Below, one piece after another: positions 1 through 11,427 of a stretch of 64,000 nt of DNA (within the stretch, counting starts at the first letter, position 1; every line of letters starts with the position of its first letter). The stretch is from Hawksworthiomyces lignivorus (lineage: Eukaryota > Ascomycota > Sordariomycetes > Ophiostomatales > Ophiostomataceae). The position numbers were made by a program, and so were the translations under genes. The notes under the pieces are model-generated. The model was not told the DNA's origin. It ran no database searches and saw only the letters and a list, made by a program, of their open reading frames with translations. The DNA is taken from assembly GCA_002917075.1 (NCBI GenBank), contig NTMA01000114.1:61279-125278 (forward strand), given 5' to 3'.

Positions 1-908
1 GGGGAAAGGAAATGAGTAATTTGGAGCTGATAGAACGATGCCATTATTTTCTTGTTCCGAAGACAGCAATCCTCTACTGCGTACTGTAATACTGTGCTTC
101 CTTTTTCCTTTTTCCTTTCTTCACACTCACTAATACATACTCTCTCTCATGCCTGACCTGACTCTGCTCTGATACTTCCGTCTCCAGACCTGAGCCGCGT
201 GCGGCGCTGACACATTCCACACATGTTATATTACCCACCTTTCCCCAATTTATCCCTTAATTAGTGTATTTTGCGGTCTTCTTACCGTACCTTCCTACCG
301 GATCCAGTAACGAACTTCAGCGACTAAGGTCCAGCCGGCCTGAGGTCCGCCCACCCTATTTGCTGGCTTCTGCTGCTGGCCAGCAAGCACCCGGATTGCT
401 TTTCTGCTCTGCTGCTGTGTTCCCCCCCATGTTCCATGTGTTCCATGTGTTCTTCCTTTCCCTGATGGCCTGGCTCCCTCAGTCAGGATCGCTCACTTGC
501 TCACCCTATTTACTCTATTGCTGCTCGTAGGCTCGTATGTAGGCTTAGGGTAATAATATACTTGATTGCCTCTCTCTCTCCGGTGCTGCGTAGGATTCGT
601 ACGAGGGAATAGAATAGAATAGGCCAGGCCTTCTTCCTCCTCCTCAGGGTCTCCTTTCGTACATACGATATTACATGCCTCGCCCGCCTCCTATCTCTCG
701 CAGCACAAGATTGCCCACAAGACAGGCCCTGGCTCTCTCTCGTCTTCTCTCCCTCGTCTCACCTCTAACTTGAACGTGCACCATAAACAGTACGGAGCAT
801 CCTGTTGCATCTTACGTAGGCACTTCGATCGCTTTCCGCATCCTGTATTAATTCCTCCCCAATCGATCAGCTTGGGCATCCATCCGCTGCCAAACAACGC
901 AAAACACG

Positions 909-939
<31 letters not shown>

Positions 940-1675
940 CAAGAAACAAGTAGAAGCAAAACGAAAAAAAAGCAAAAGCTAAAGCATTACGGAAAAGAAG
1001 CAAAGAAGTAAAAAAAGGAGCAAGAACAACAAAAAGGAACAAAAAATAACAAGTGAATGAAAACAAGCACAGTGAAGAACAAGAAAAAGGCGATCCTGGC
1101 ATAGAAAAAGCAAACAAAACAAGGGGGGGCCTAGCCACCACCACTATTACCACCACCATCACCTCCACAATCACCTCCTCCTCCTCCTCCTCCACCACCA
1201 CCACCAATATCACTACATACACTACCACGAGTACGAGTACTACAGTGCCACCATCGTCCGTCGCTGCCCGTCTGCCCCACGACGCTTGTCGCTCTAATAC
1301 GTATGTAAGGTATTAATCTCTTCCCTATCTGACTGACTGCCCGAAAAAAAAAAACCTGCCCAGAGAGTGGGCAGGAAAAGCCCCCATTCACTCGCTGTCT
1401 ATTACGAGAAGTAGTCCTGCGGGCAACGCTGCCAGCCTATTTTCTTCCTCTTTTCGTCGTCCTCTCTTCTTGACTTCACCACATCCTCCGCATCGAAACC
1501 AAACAATCCCCCCCTTCCCCCTTGTCATATTTTCCAACTTCTCTTATCTTCTTCCTTTTTTCTTCTATTCTTCTTCTCCCACTTCCTTTCCCAACTTCTC
1601 CTCTTTGCTCCCTCATTTCCGCCTTCTTATCGGCAAAATTCCATCGCTGTCCTCGTCGGCAGCTCCTGGCGCGAG
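1..1675. other. Upstream region and leader of the KIN1-type kinase gene
   Basis: No convincing gene is seen. The stretch at about 900-1110 is strongly A/purine-rich on the plus strand. From about 1381 to the kinase start the plus strand is pyrimidine-rich and contains no ATG, which fits a 5' leader free of upstream start codons. Reading frames here are low-complexity (Lys-, Thr- or Phe-rich) and look non-coding. Confidence 0.6.
1135..1208. repeat. Imperfect CCA/CCT trinucleotide repeat
   Basis: Seen directly: an imperfect run of CCA, TCA and CCT triplets inside the region upstream of the kinase gene. It would encode poly-Thr/Ser on one strand and poly-Gly on the other, but there is no sign that it is translated. 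Confidence 0.7.
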
Positions 1676-4600
1676 ATGACAACAGCCGTTTCGCCCAGCG
1701 CCGAGGCTGCTCTTTCGTCGCCGCCTCGTGGCAAGTCCTACAACTCTGTCACTCGCTCCCAGTCCACCCGCTCTCGACCTCCTTCTTCTGCGTCCACAAA
1801 CAACCGTGACCTGCCCATCCGTGCCGCCTCTCAGCACCATCACCACCACTCATCATCACGACAGTACTCCTCTGGCAACGGAAAGGGAAACGGCTACGAT
1901 GCCGAGGCGTCGTCTGCCCACTACCATCGACACACTTCCAGCAGAGACCCTTCTTCCGCACAGCAGCAGCAGCAGCCCGCCGCACCGCCCGCCGCACCAG
2001 ACTCGTCGTCACGATCCCATCGCCCCGGCAGCCAGCGCTCTTCCTCCCGCCACGGCTCTTCCACCCACGCTGCCTCCCAACAGCCGGCCCCGACAGCCGA
2101 CATGACGCAGCAACCCCCCAGCACAACCAACGGCGGCAACGCCAGCAACGGCAATGGTTCCCATCAGCAAGATAGAAATGCCGACCCTCGAGCAGCCGCC
2201 GGCCAGAGACCGACAAAAGCACGCACCACGATTCCCACCTCCTCGGGGAAATGGATCCTCGGCAAAGTGATCGGTGCCGGCAGCATGGGCAAGGTTCGCC
2301 TCGCCACCAAGGAAGACAGCAATGAGCAGGTTTGTTTCTCTCTCTCTCTCCTTTTTGTCTTACTATTATTCCTCCTCAAATTTTGCATCCTACTATCCTT
2401 TGTGTTCTGTTCGTCGCTTTCCCTTCTTCCTAACGCTTCCTTGCTGCAGGTCGCCTGCAAAATCATTCCGAGAGGCTCCACCGACGACGGCCATCTCTCA
2501 CGAGCCGAAAAGGAACGCGCAGATCAGTCCAAGGAAATTCGCACTGCCAGAGAAGCAGCCATCGTCACCCTCCTCAACCACCCCTATATCTGCGGTCTTC
2601 GCGATGTCGTCCGCACGAATCACCACTGGTACATGCTGTTCGAATATGTCAACGGCGGCCAGATGCTCGACTACATCATCTCCCACGGCAAGCTGAAGGA
2701 GAAGCCCGCCCGCAAGTTCACCCGCCAGATTGCGAGTGCATTGGACTATTGCCACCGCAATTCCATTGTCCACCGCGATCTCAAAATCGAAAACATCCTC
2801 ATCAGCAAGACCGGCGATATCAAAATCATCGACTTTGGTCTCAGCAACCTCTTCGCTCCCCGGAGCCACCTGCGCACCTTCTGCGGCAGCTTGTACTTTG
2901 CCGCCCCAGAGCTGCTGCAGGCAAGAGCCTACACCGGCCCCGAGGTCGATGTCTGGAGTTTTGGCATCGTCTTGTATGTCTTGGTATGCGGCAAGGTTCC
3001 ATTTGATGACCAGAGCATCCCCGCTCTGCATTCCAAGATCAAGAAGGGTCTGGTCGACTACCCCAATTGGCTGTCAGCTGGTACGTTCGCAGTTCACGCT
3101 GCAGCGCCGAAAAGCGTTCTCTTGTTCTACTCTCAGTTCATTCTGTCTCTCCTTTTTCTTGTTTCATGGCAGACTGCGACATGCTAACCGAGGTCTTGTT
3201 TTTACTTTGTACAGAGTGTAAGCATCTGCTGAGCCGCATGCTGGTGACAGACCCGCGCAAACGGGCAACTATGCACGAAGTCATGAACCATCCGTGGATG
3301 TTGAAAGGCTACAGCGGCCCACCAGAAAACTACCTTCCCCGCCGCGAACCGCTCACCCTCCCGCTCGACCAGGAGGTGATCAACGACATGACCGGCTTCA
3401 ACTTTGGCCCTCCGGAGGCGATAAAGGCCCAGCTGACCCGCGTCATCGAGTCCGAGGAATACCAGCACCTCGTGCGTCAGTACCAAAAGGAGAAGGAACT
3501 ACCCCACCCTCCGAAAGATGCCGAACGGCGGCGCGGCTTCAATCTCGACTTTTATAAGCGGCGCAACTCAACCAACAGCCGAGACGCACTCACCACTCCG
3601 AGCACCGAGGGTCTTCCTCTGGGCAACGACCCCCTCAATGCCTTCAGCCCGCTGATCTCCGTCTACTACCTGGCTCGTGAGAAGAAAGAGCGAGACCGCC
3701 AGGAGCTTCAGGGCTCGGCCCCTCCGTCCAAGGAGAAGGTCAGCGCCTCCGTTCCCGAGATCGCCCCGCCCCAGGAGGCCCACACAAACGCGTCTGCCTA
3801 CGAGATGCCCGGCGAGAAAGCGACTGGCGGGAGGACGCGTCCTCGCTCGCGCACCCACGGCGAAGACGACGCACCAGACGCCAAAGGCAAGACCGCTGCT
3901 GCTGCCGTCGCCGCCGCCGCTGCCGGCACCGGCGTTCTGCTGTCGCCTACTAGCCAAGAACACCACCAGCACGACCTGCCAAGAAAGGAGAGCGCTGCTG
4001 CTGGTCTCCTGAGACGGTTCAGCACGCGGCGTCGCCCCAAGGAGCCAGAGCGGCTGGACAGGGATCGGCCCCATCCGCCTATCGTCCATGTCCACTCCCC
4101 GTCTGAACACAGTCCGCTCTCACCACAAGCCCCCGTTCCTCCGCGGAAGAGCTTCAGCATCCGCCGAAGCCGCCGCGACCAGGACGATCCCCCGGTTCCG
4201 CGGCTGCGGTCGGGCAGCAGCCAGCCCCAGCACAGCGACCTTCTCAGCCCTCCTCTGTCGGCAGGTGAAGCTACCATGGGCCACAAGAAGGGCCTCGGAC
4301 GCTCCACCAGCGTCAGCTCTGCCGAGTTTGGCCGTCGTCGGCCGATTGGTGGTTCTGCGAGCAGAATCACAAAAGACCCGCCTCCGACCAGCGGATCGGA
4401 CCACTCGACCATCAACGACCGACTGCACGGCGAGCAGCAACAAGGCTCCAACATGCAGGGCCGGTCTGTCTCCTTGCGAGCGAAGCCGCTCAGCCATGCT
4501 CGTAGAGAGAGCATCCAGGCGAGGCGGCAGCGTTGGGAAGAGGAGCGGAGTCGAGAGGCAAACGTGCCAGAGGAGACAGATGCCGACCTAGGCGAGCACA

Positions 4601-5247
4601 GCGGCCAGTCCAACGAGCGGCTGACCGACTTCGACCTCGACAAGCCCGTCTATCTCAAGGGCCTCTTCAGCGTCTCGACGACGTCCACCAAGCCCGTGCG
4701 GGAGATCCGCGCAGACATCAAGAGGGTCCTCAAGCAGCTCGGCGTCGAGTACACCGAGATCAAGGGAGGCTTCATCTGCCGCCGCGCTCCCAGCATCGAC
4801 CTGAACAAGGTGGCAGATGCTCCGGGCAGCCCTCCGCCGATGCCTGGCGGTCACAAGCGGCGCTTCAGCTTCGGCGGGCTGCGGTCCGGGGAGCGAGACC
4901 GCGACGATGTGCGCGACAACATCGAGAGAGGACCGACGACGCCGAGGGGACCAGGTGCCAGCGGCAGCGGCAGCGGCAGAAATCCGGAATACTCCAATTC
5001 CGACGTCTCGGAGGGCAGCGACCCCCGGCTGGGTCACGGCGACCCTGCCAAGCGCGTGATGCCCGCCGGCGAGACGACCACGCACGTCCGCAGCGACATG
5101 GGCGGCAGCCTGGTGCTGGAGTTTGAGATCTTCATCGTCAAGGTTCCCGTCATCTCGCTCCACGGCATCCAGTTCAAGCGCCTCAGCGGCAACACGTGGC
5201 AGTACAAGAACATGGCAGACGCCATCCTGAGCGAGCTGCGCCTCTAA
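1676..5247 (+). CDS. kin1: KIN1/KIN2-type serine/threonine protein kinase (PAR-1/MARK relative)
   Basis: Predicted exons are 1676-2329, 2450-3080 and 3215-5247, giving about 1105 aa. The N-terminal ~190 residues are Ser/His/Gln-rich and probably disordered. The kinase domain spans about residues 193-455: a glycine-rich loop (GAGSMG), the VACK lysine at 222, the HRDLKIEN catalytic loop with Asp 328, DFG, and an AAPE motif. A long Ser/Pro/Arg-rich linker follows. The C-terminus ends in a KA1-like segment ([11 protein letters not shown] to SELRL) that in this family binds acidic phospholipids. Architecture and length match fungal Kin1, which acts at the plasma membrane and septum in polarity and exocytosis (family knowledge). 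The start at 1676 is the first ATG after an ATG-free leader. Intron 1 (120 nt) contains no stop and is a multiple of three, so the frame stays open through it. Confidence 0.93.
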
Positions 5248-6217
5248 TTTGCCGCGGGGGAGCCGTCTGTCCTTCCTCTTGCTTACACCCCTTTTTTCGC
5301 CGACATCCCCCTTCCCCTGAGTTTCTACAGAATTATCGTTTCGCAAATTCTGGAAGCCGCCGTAATTATCCAATCCATCTTTTTCTCTTTATCTCGTGCT
5401 CCGCTTCATTCTGTGCGTCCCGAGATGCGGCAAAACATGCACCGCATACCACCGATGAGACAAAAAACATCACTCTGCATTTCGTGGCACCGTCTTCGTA
5501 TGTTCTGTCGTGTTATCCGCCCTCCCTTTTTTTTCGTTTCGCCAAATGTACTTTTTTGGTCTGCTCTGGTCAGACGTTTTCGGTATATTATTTATGTCTA
5601 GTTTGGATGCATTGGCAAAAAACTTGTGGTGCGTTCTCATATCAGCGATTATACGAATAACTTCCCATTCGACGCCTTAGGGCGGTTTTGTAAAGAGAAG
5701 GAAAGGGGGAAATAGCAGAGAGGAAACATTCATATCTATGGTGTGGGACAAGAAGATTCGCGGTATTCCAGATAATGGAGTGGACTGCCCCAGAGGCATA
5801 CATATACATAGCGTGGCAACAGCGGTCACTCTGCTCTTTTCATCCCTTTTCCACTGTAATTATTTTTAATATTTTTTTTCTCTAGATGGAGGAGAGGGAA
5901 GAGGGCTGTTTTGGATTTTCTATTGCTGATTTTTCATTTCTCCAATTCCACGCCATTCCTTTCGCTTTAGGTGTCACACAACTCTAGCATTCGTGAGATC
6001 CTTGTACTTCATGCAAGTAATAGTCGAGCCAGTAAAGCCTCCTGACTCGCGAGGAGGTATTCAAGGGGGGAACCAAATAGTACGAATAGGAGCGTTGCGT
6101 TTCTTGGCTTTTGTATACAATAACTTCTCTACCTCTAACGGCAGCGCACATAGTGTGAGAAGACTACGGCATCTCGTGTCTCTCTACAGGCTGGCTTTGC
6201 TGCTGGATCTCAGAGAG
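5248..6217. other. Intergenic region downstream of the kinase gene
   Basis: Holds the presumed 3' UTR of the kinase gene followed by AT-rich sequence with T-runs around 5865-5880. No gene is supported. Confidence 0.5.
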
Positions 6218-7594
6218 TCACTGGCGGATGGCCTCTTGCTCCTCGTCAATCTGCTGCAGCTGCGCTAATCTCTGCCTCCGCTCTTCCAGCTGCGCCTGCC
6301 GCGCCAGGAGCTCTTCCACGCGCTCGTCTCGAGGGCTCGCCGCAGCCAGAGGCGCTGGAGCCTGCAATATGCTCACGTCTGCGCTATTTGCCATGGCAGG
6401 GGCATTCTGGTCTCCCACCGCACCTCCTAGCTCACTAGGCGGATCCGGTGCAGGCTTCACTACCGAGCCCGCAAGCTCTATTACCGGCTGTACTGGGTTT
6501 TCGGCGGCCATCTCCACCGGCATCGGCTTAGAAGTCCCGGCAGGAAGCTTTGCATCCTGCTTCCTGCCGTCCCAGCGAGCTCTACCACCGAATTGGAATT
6601 GCATAACCAAATGTCGCGTATCCGCTGCCGTTAAGAAAGGACACTGCTGAAGAAAGCTCTAAGTAGTCTGTGCCGACAAAAGAATTGTACGAGTAGTCGC
6701 TGCCCCAATCTCTCAGATCAGCAAAATGCAAGAGAACCGGTAGCACGGTGATATAGAATGGGAAAACATGGGCATAATTACATGGGGACACAGAAAGCAG
6801 CAGTCTCGCCGGGCTTGACGGTCTCATAGTTTACGGCTACATAGCCTGTGGCAACAAATCCGATGGTAAAGCCAGATATGCAGACACCAGGCGAATAGTA
6901 TCCGTTATATGACGAAATTTCAAAGAAGAAAGGAGGCACGCAGGACGAGACATCAATGAGCCCACTAGCCTAGTCGCGAGTCTGCAGCAGAGGAAATCCA
7001 GAAGGCGCAGTCCATACCGTCGTCAACGGAACCGCGAGGCGGTTTCCAGGTGCATTGTATCCAACGGTTCCATAAGACGTATCAACGACAATGTTTGTCT
7101 TGAGCGTCTTGATGGACATATTGAGAAAGTGGCGAGCATCACTCTGCAGCTGTTCGATAGCACGTAGGAATTGGAGGGGGAGACCAGGCAAGCCGTCGCA
7201 AAAGTCAACAAGTGCCTGAGCGACAAATGCACTTATGGTAGTATATTTGCAGTAGGGCCTCTATAAATATAAGTTTTCAGCTCCTTCTTGGCGGCGGTTG
7301 GAAACCAACCGTAGTTTGACCGATTCGGAAGTGTGGCGTCGCGGACATTTGCATCGTCGTCTACGTCGGGGCGGTTATGGTGATGCCAGGACCTTGTGAT
7401 TAGCATGTATGCAGGTGTAGGACTAATCCGGTCTTCCATCCCAGCAAGCAGCAGCCTGCGGCAGTGCTCTGGGATAACTTCATCGCACCGACCATCACTC
7501 AACAACGACCAGTCGCTCTAGTTCCCACGAATGCGCCCCGTATCATCGTCAACATCACAAACGTCCACAGCCTCTTCCCTTTCCCTCTTGGACC
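6218..7594 (-). pseudogene. Degenerate fungal surface/membrane-type protein gene
   Basis: Several coherent minus-strand reading blocks are separated by stops and frame changes. From 5' to 3' they include a Cys/Arg block (7233-7580), a block holding an LTTVWTAP motif (6970-7240), then SSCVPP, YYSPGVC and GETAAFCVP motifs (6780-6970), GYAIPIRW (6585-6610), and a C-terminal tail rich in Pro/Val/Glu with PVEMA and SELGGA motifs ending in a Glu/Arg/Gln coiled coil (6218-6600). This order resembles a large, poorly characterised family of fungal single-pass proteins whose extracellular part carries LTTTFTPP, YSPGVCPSGYT and IQIRWQ motifs (recalled family knowledge). In-frame TAG codons lie at 7518-7520, 6970-6972 and 6582-6584. 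At least one frame shift separates the extracellular part from the tail, and no transmembrane helix is visible between them. Some breaks could be undetected introns. Confidence 0.45.
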
Positions 7595-8463
7595 TCCGCT
7601 AGCCTAGGCAACTCAAGGGCGCTCCTACTATCAAACTGCTCTGCAATTGCTGGCCTCGTCATCCCAGGATCTCTAGATACTACAGTAAAACCTAAAGCGA
7701 ATAGCAGCAGTTCAGCTCCGTTCACTAGACGTGAAAGGCATAGAGTTAGAAGAATTTGGAGGGTTTGTAAACCAGATCTAGACGATGAAATAGTAGGTCC
7801 TTGAGCAAATTCATGAAGATAGAGCCTCTAGCTTTCATAGAGAAGGGGTTATGCGCCGCTTCTGTTGCAGACATTGAACGAAGAGCTCATGCGGTACAAA
7901 ACACTAAACGAGGCTGAGGTTTGATTGTCCCCACAACTCTGTATACGAAGAATATAATTTCTCCCTCCTTCTATAATAGTCTATCAACTCTTTGCTACTT
8001 CATTCCTCGTATTGATTTGAACTTATGGACAACCACAGCTGTATGCTGGAGGTAACATTTTTCTCACTCTGCGCCGACCCTCTAGCTCTACAGTGTTGCA
8101 CCGGAGGAGAGGAAGGACCGGCTCTCTGAGCTATATTGAAATTGATGAACGGCAGAGCTAGGAGCAACCTACCATGGGATGTACCATGTACCGTGTTATG
8201 TCAACAAAGGAATGATTGGACTAGATGCCTCGAGACTGGCTTGCAGTGGTGCTGTAGGCTTGGCCAAATTGTGAACGGCCTTTGATATCCTTGCCTTGCT
8301 GTGGCTTGTCTCAGCTACCGCCTTAGTGGAGGGGGGGAAACGGGGCAAAGAGCACATCATATATAAAGAGCTTCGCGCCTCCCTTGGCCGATATTAAGAA
8401 ATTGTCGTCTTTCATTTACATGTGTCGTTGTTATGCTCTTTAACGAGTTTATAATCCCTCAAA
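7595..8463. other. Intergenic region upstream of the HET-domain gene
   Basis: AT-rich, with no supported gene. The last 120 bases hold a TATA-like element and a plausible leader for the plus-strand HET gene. Confidence 0.45.
8360..8368 (+). promoter_or_regulatory. TATA-box-like element upstream of the HET gene
   Basis: TATATAAAG lies about 100 bases before the ATG at 8464, a suitable spacing for a fungal core promoter. The assignment is based on sequence only. Confidence 0.4.
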
Positions 8464-11427
8464 ATGGTTTGCTTCCCGTACCCACGAGATTCTAACGTGG
8501 AGCCAATTCGAGTGCCTTTGATGGCTCAGACTCAGCTAGAACAAACCAAACTCGCCAGCCTCGTCAAAAAGGCGCTTGCTATAAGAACCCAGAACGCAAA
8601 GGTTGCTAAATCCAATGGGCAGCAGAGTGCCAGTTTGTTCCCAAGTACCGAGCTGGCTGCGGCCGTACAAACTATTCTGTTCTTTGGTACAGCTTCTGCA
8701 GCGGTGGGTCGCAAAGTCGGGTATGAGGAATTTACAAGCGCCGATTCTGATGGCACTCGCCCTTCTATTGATATTCGAATTCCGCGCCGGTTCTAGTTTG
8801 AGCTCAGCGCCTATTGGGATAAACTAGGCGAGAGCCTCACTCTTATTGAGTTCAAGGTTGTGAGGGATCGGTTCATAGAGACGCTGCACCTGATGGCGGA
8901 GCGTTCACTCATCCCTCTCGATTTTCTGGCAAATGATCTGGATGACGACAAGCTTACAGAAGTTCTCCTCTCAATACACATGCTGCTATATGTCGTGGCC
9001 TGTGCACTAAAAACTGAGAAGGCAGAGATCACCCGGACGGGTTCAATTTTAGCATCAGCAAATTTGCTTAAACGCAGAATGGTCAAAAATGGTTGGTGCA
9101 AGAAAAGGCTCAACTTTCTGGATGCATCTCCACTGTCTTATCCAGAACTTTACTTCCTATCATCGCTCAAGCCACCCCGGGTCCGCAAGGAAGATCACTC
9201 GAGCTGCAGTAGTAAGATGTGTCTTGTTGAAAGCAAGCCGTCTGCGCCTCTCCACCGCACCGACGAATGTGTTTGCGAAAATGTCACTGTACTGGGCGCC
9301 GAGGTTAATGATATCGTGGCTTCCGGAGGGATTCCTTTGGTCAGAATTACGCAGTCAGTGCTTGGGAAGACCGAGTTACACGTGGTTCCGTACACGCCAT
9401 CCTCCAAGTTTGTCGCAATATCTCACCTCTGGGCAGATGGGCAATTCATATACTCTCCAGACGGCCTGCCCAGATGTCAGCTCGAATATCTTGAAGAAGT
9501 TATTTCGAATTTGCCCAACACGGATCACTGGAGATTGCGCGAATGGGTCGCAAGTTGGCAGTCTCCTCGGCTGGGCGAGATTCGATATGAATACTTCTGG
9601 TTAGACAGCTTCTGCGTACCACAAGGTGACGAATACCCCGACCTCAAAATAAAGCCATCCAGTCCATGAATCTTGTCTACGCTGCTGCCTCCGACACCAT
9701 CGTCTTTGATAAGGGGCTGCAGGCATTGCACGCTGGCCGGCGCCCAGCTTCGTTTCCGTTTCGCAGGCGTGTGGACTACTACAGCCCGCAAGATGAAAAC
9801 CTTTTGGGTGTGGTGGGAAATATATATGCTTCCAATTGGATGGGCAGAGCGTGGACTTTGCAAGAGGCCGTACTGTCAAAACATATTGTTTTCCCACTCC
9901 ACGGATCTTTAGCATATCTCGTGCTGTTACATACACAACATGAAATGAGCCTCAGCGATGCCTTAGAAGACCTCGTGACAAGTGTTCCAAGGAGCTCGAA
10001 GCAACTGGTTCGCACTTTGCTTCCGTGCTGGAGCAAATTTGAGGCCAAGGTCAGAAGGCGTCTTCAAGATGAACCTGTGCCATTACGTGAATCGGTGCGA
10101 TTGCGACTATATGCGCACCTGGAGGAGAATTTGCATGTCGAGGAGTACAGCGATTATGCACGAACGCCGGTTAGTGGCCTATTCGATTCTCGGGGAAGAA
10201 ATTCTTTTGACTAATGCCAGGCAGGCAGGCAGAGCAGCAAGATTTGTCAAAGCTCACTCCCTTCTCCAATCCAGATCGTCGTCTGAGGCAAAAGATGTTC
10301 CACTGATTTTGATGAACATGTCGTGTATGAATTCGAATGCCGTGCCACATAGCAAAACCAACGACGCAAGGATGAGGCTGCTCTTCTACGGCCTTGAGTC
10401 GCTTCCAGTAGAGCTTCTTTTTTCCGACTGCGCCAGACTGGGCTCATGCACCGTGGATGCCTGGATACCATGTGAGATAGCTCCCGAGTATTTTAGAGGC
10501 AAGCACACCCTGCGACTTGGCTCGGCGGGATTCACCTTCAAGGCGAATATGGAAGACGAGGCTCTCAAATTCTACTTGTTGCCATTACCGCATCGATCGG
10601 ATCGTTTTCGGGTCGTGCTGCCGGATCAGAAGGATGGCAAGAGCTGTAAATACGATGTCGAGGCACTGCGGAGATCAGAGAACGACCAGCCCCCCACAGC
10701 GACAAGTGTATGGTGTATCGTAGTCGGCGAACGACCGCCGGGACGAGGCGCGCGGTTTATTGTCAACCGGGCTGTGGGAAACAAGTACTTTCTCTACTTT
10801 GACTGCCCTCTGCGCCTGACAGATACTGATGACTCGAAAGGTTCTAGCGGTGCCCGACAGAAGCCAGAGAAGGAATACAGTGTGATCCGTCTGAATGGCG
10901 AGTTCTTCCTCGAGCGCAGCTACGACCTAAAAGACTTGAATATTTCACGCCCCCAAAATCCAGTACAGTATTCGGACAGACTGGACGTAATCTGTCAATT
11001 TATTTGCCACATAACCTAGCTGGGAGAACTCTACTTGACCGAAGCAGTCTTGACCGACGAAAACTCTATAGCCGTAGTCTTCCGCCTCCTTTACCTTCTA
11101 TATTGCGTTGTGAAATATTATTTAACGAAGAAGGTCTTGAATGAATTTGTACACAGAGCGTGGATGGCGACATACCAGCCGGACTGGGACCCAAATGGAC
11201 CGTGGAAGTGGTTTTGGAAGTTGTCGAACTGGGAACCATGGATACCTTTCACGACTTTGATGAAATATTTTTGCGCCGCTGCTCTCTGTATTGCCTTCCA
11301 AGCCAAAGACTGGGCGGGAAGTGTGATAATCTCATACTGTTGGCTGCTCCTGTATCCGTTGAAAGAGTTGCTGAAATGGTATATCCTGGCACTGGTTATG
11401 GTGTACGTTCTTTCTTCTCTGAGATGA
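8464..11427 (+). pseudogene. HET-domain (heterokaryon incompatibility) protein gene, disrupted
   Basis: One long coding track starts with the ATG at 8464. It holds a NGWC motif, a DHSSC...C...CVCEN Cys/His cluster, the HET block AISHLWADG, FWLDSFCVPQG, a MNLVYAAASDTIVFD segment and the WMGRAWTLQEA block. This is the order expected of HET proteins that trigger allorecognition cell death (family knowledge). Three defects are visible. A TAG at 8794-8796 lies inside a frame that stays coherent on both sides. A one-base frame change near 9645-9653 breaks a segment that should read roughly LKIKAIQSMN. A second TAG lies at 11017-11019. A normal 55-nt intron (10170-10224; GTTAGT donor, CTAAT branch, CAG acceptor) explains the later frame change. 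The region after the second TAG (11020-11427) encodes aromatic-rich hydrophobic helices, so the parent protein probably ended in a membrane domain. Sequencing error could account for some of the lesions. Confidence 0.8.

Noticed and set aside
10170..10224. Second apparent frame shift in the HET gene
   Set aside because: Explained by a normal 55-nt intron with GTTAGT donor, CTAAT branch and CAG acceptor in phase 0.
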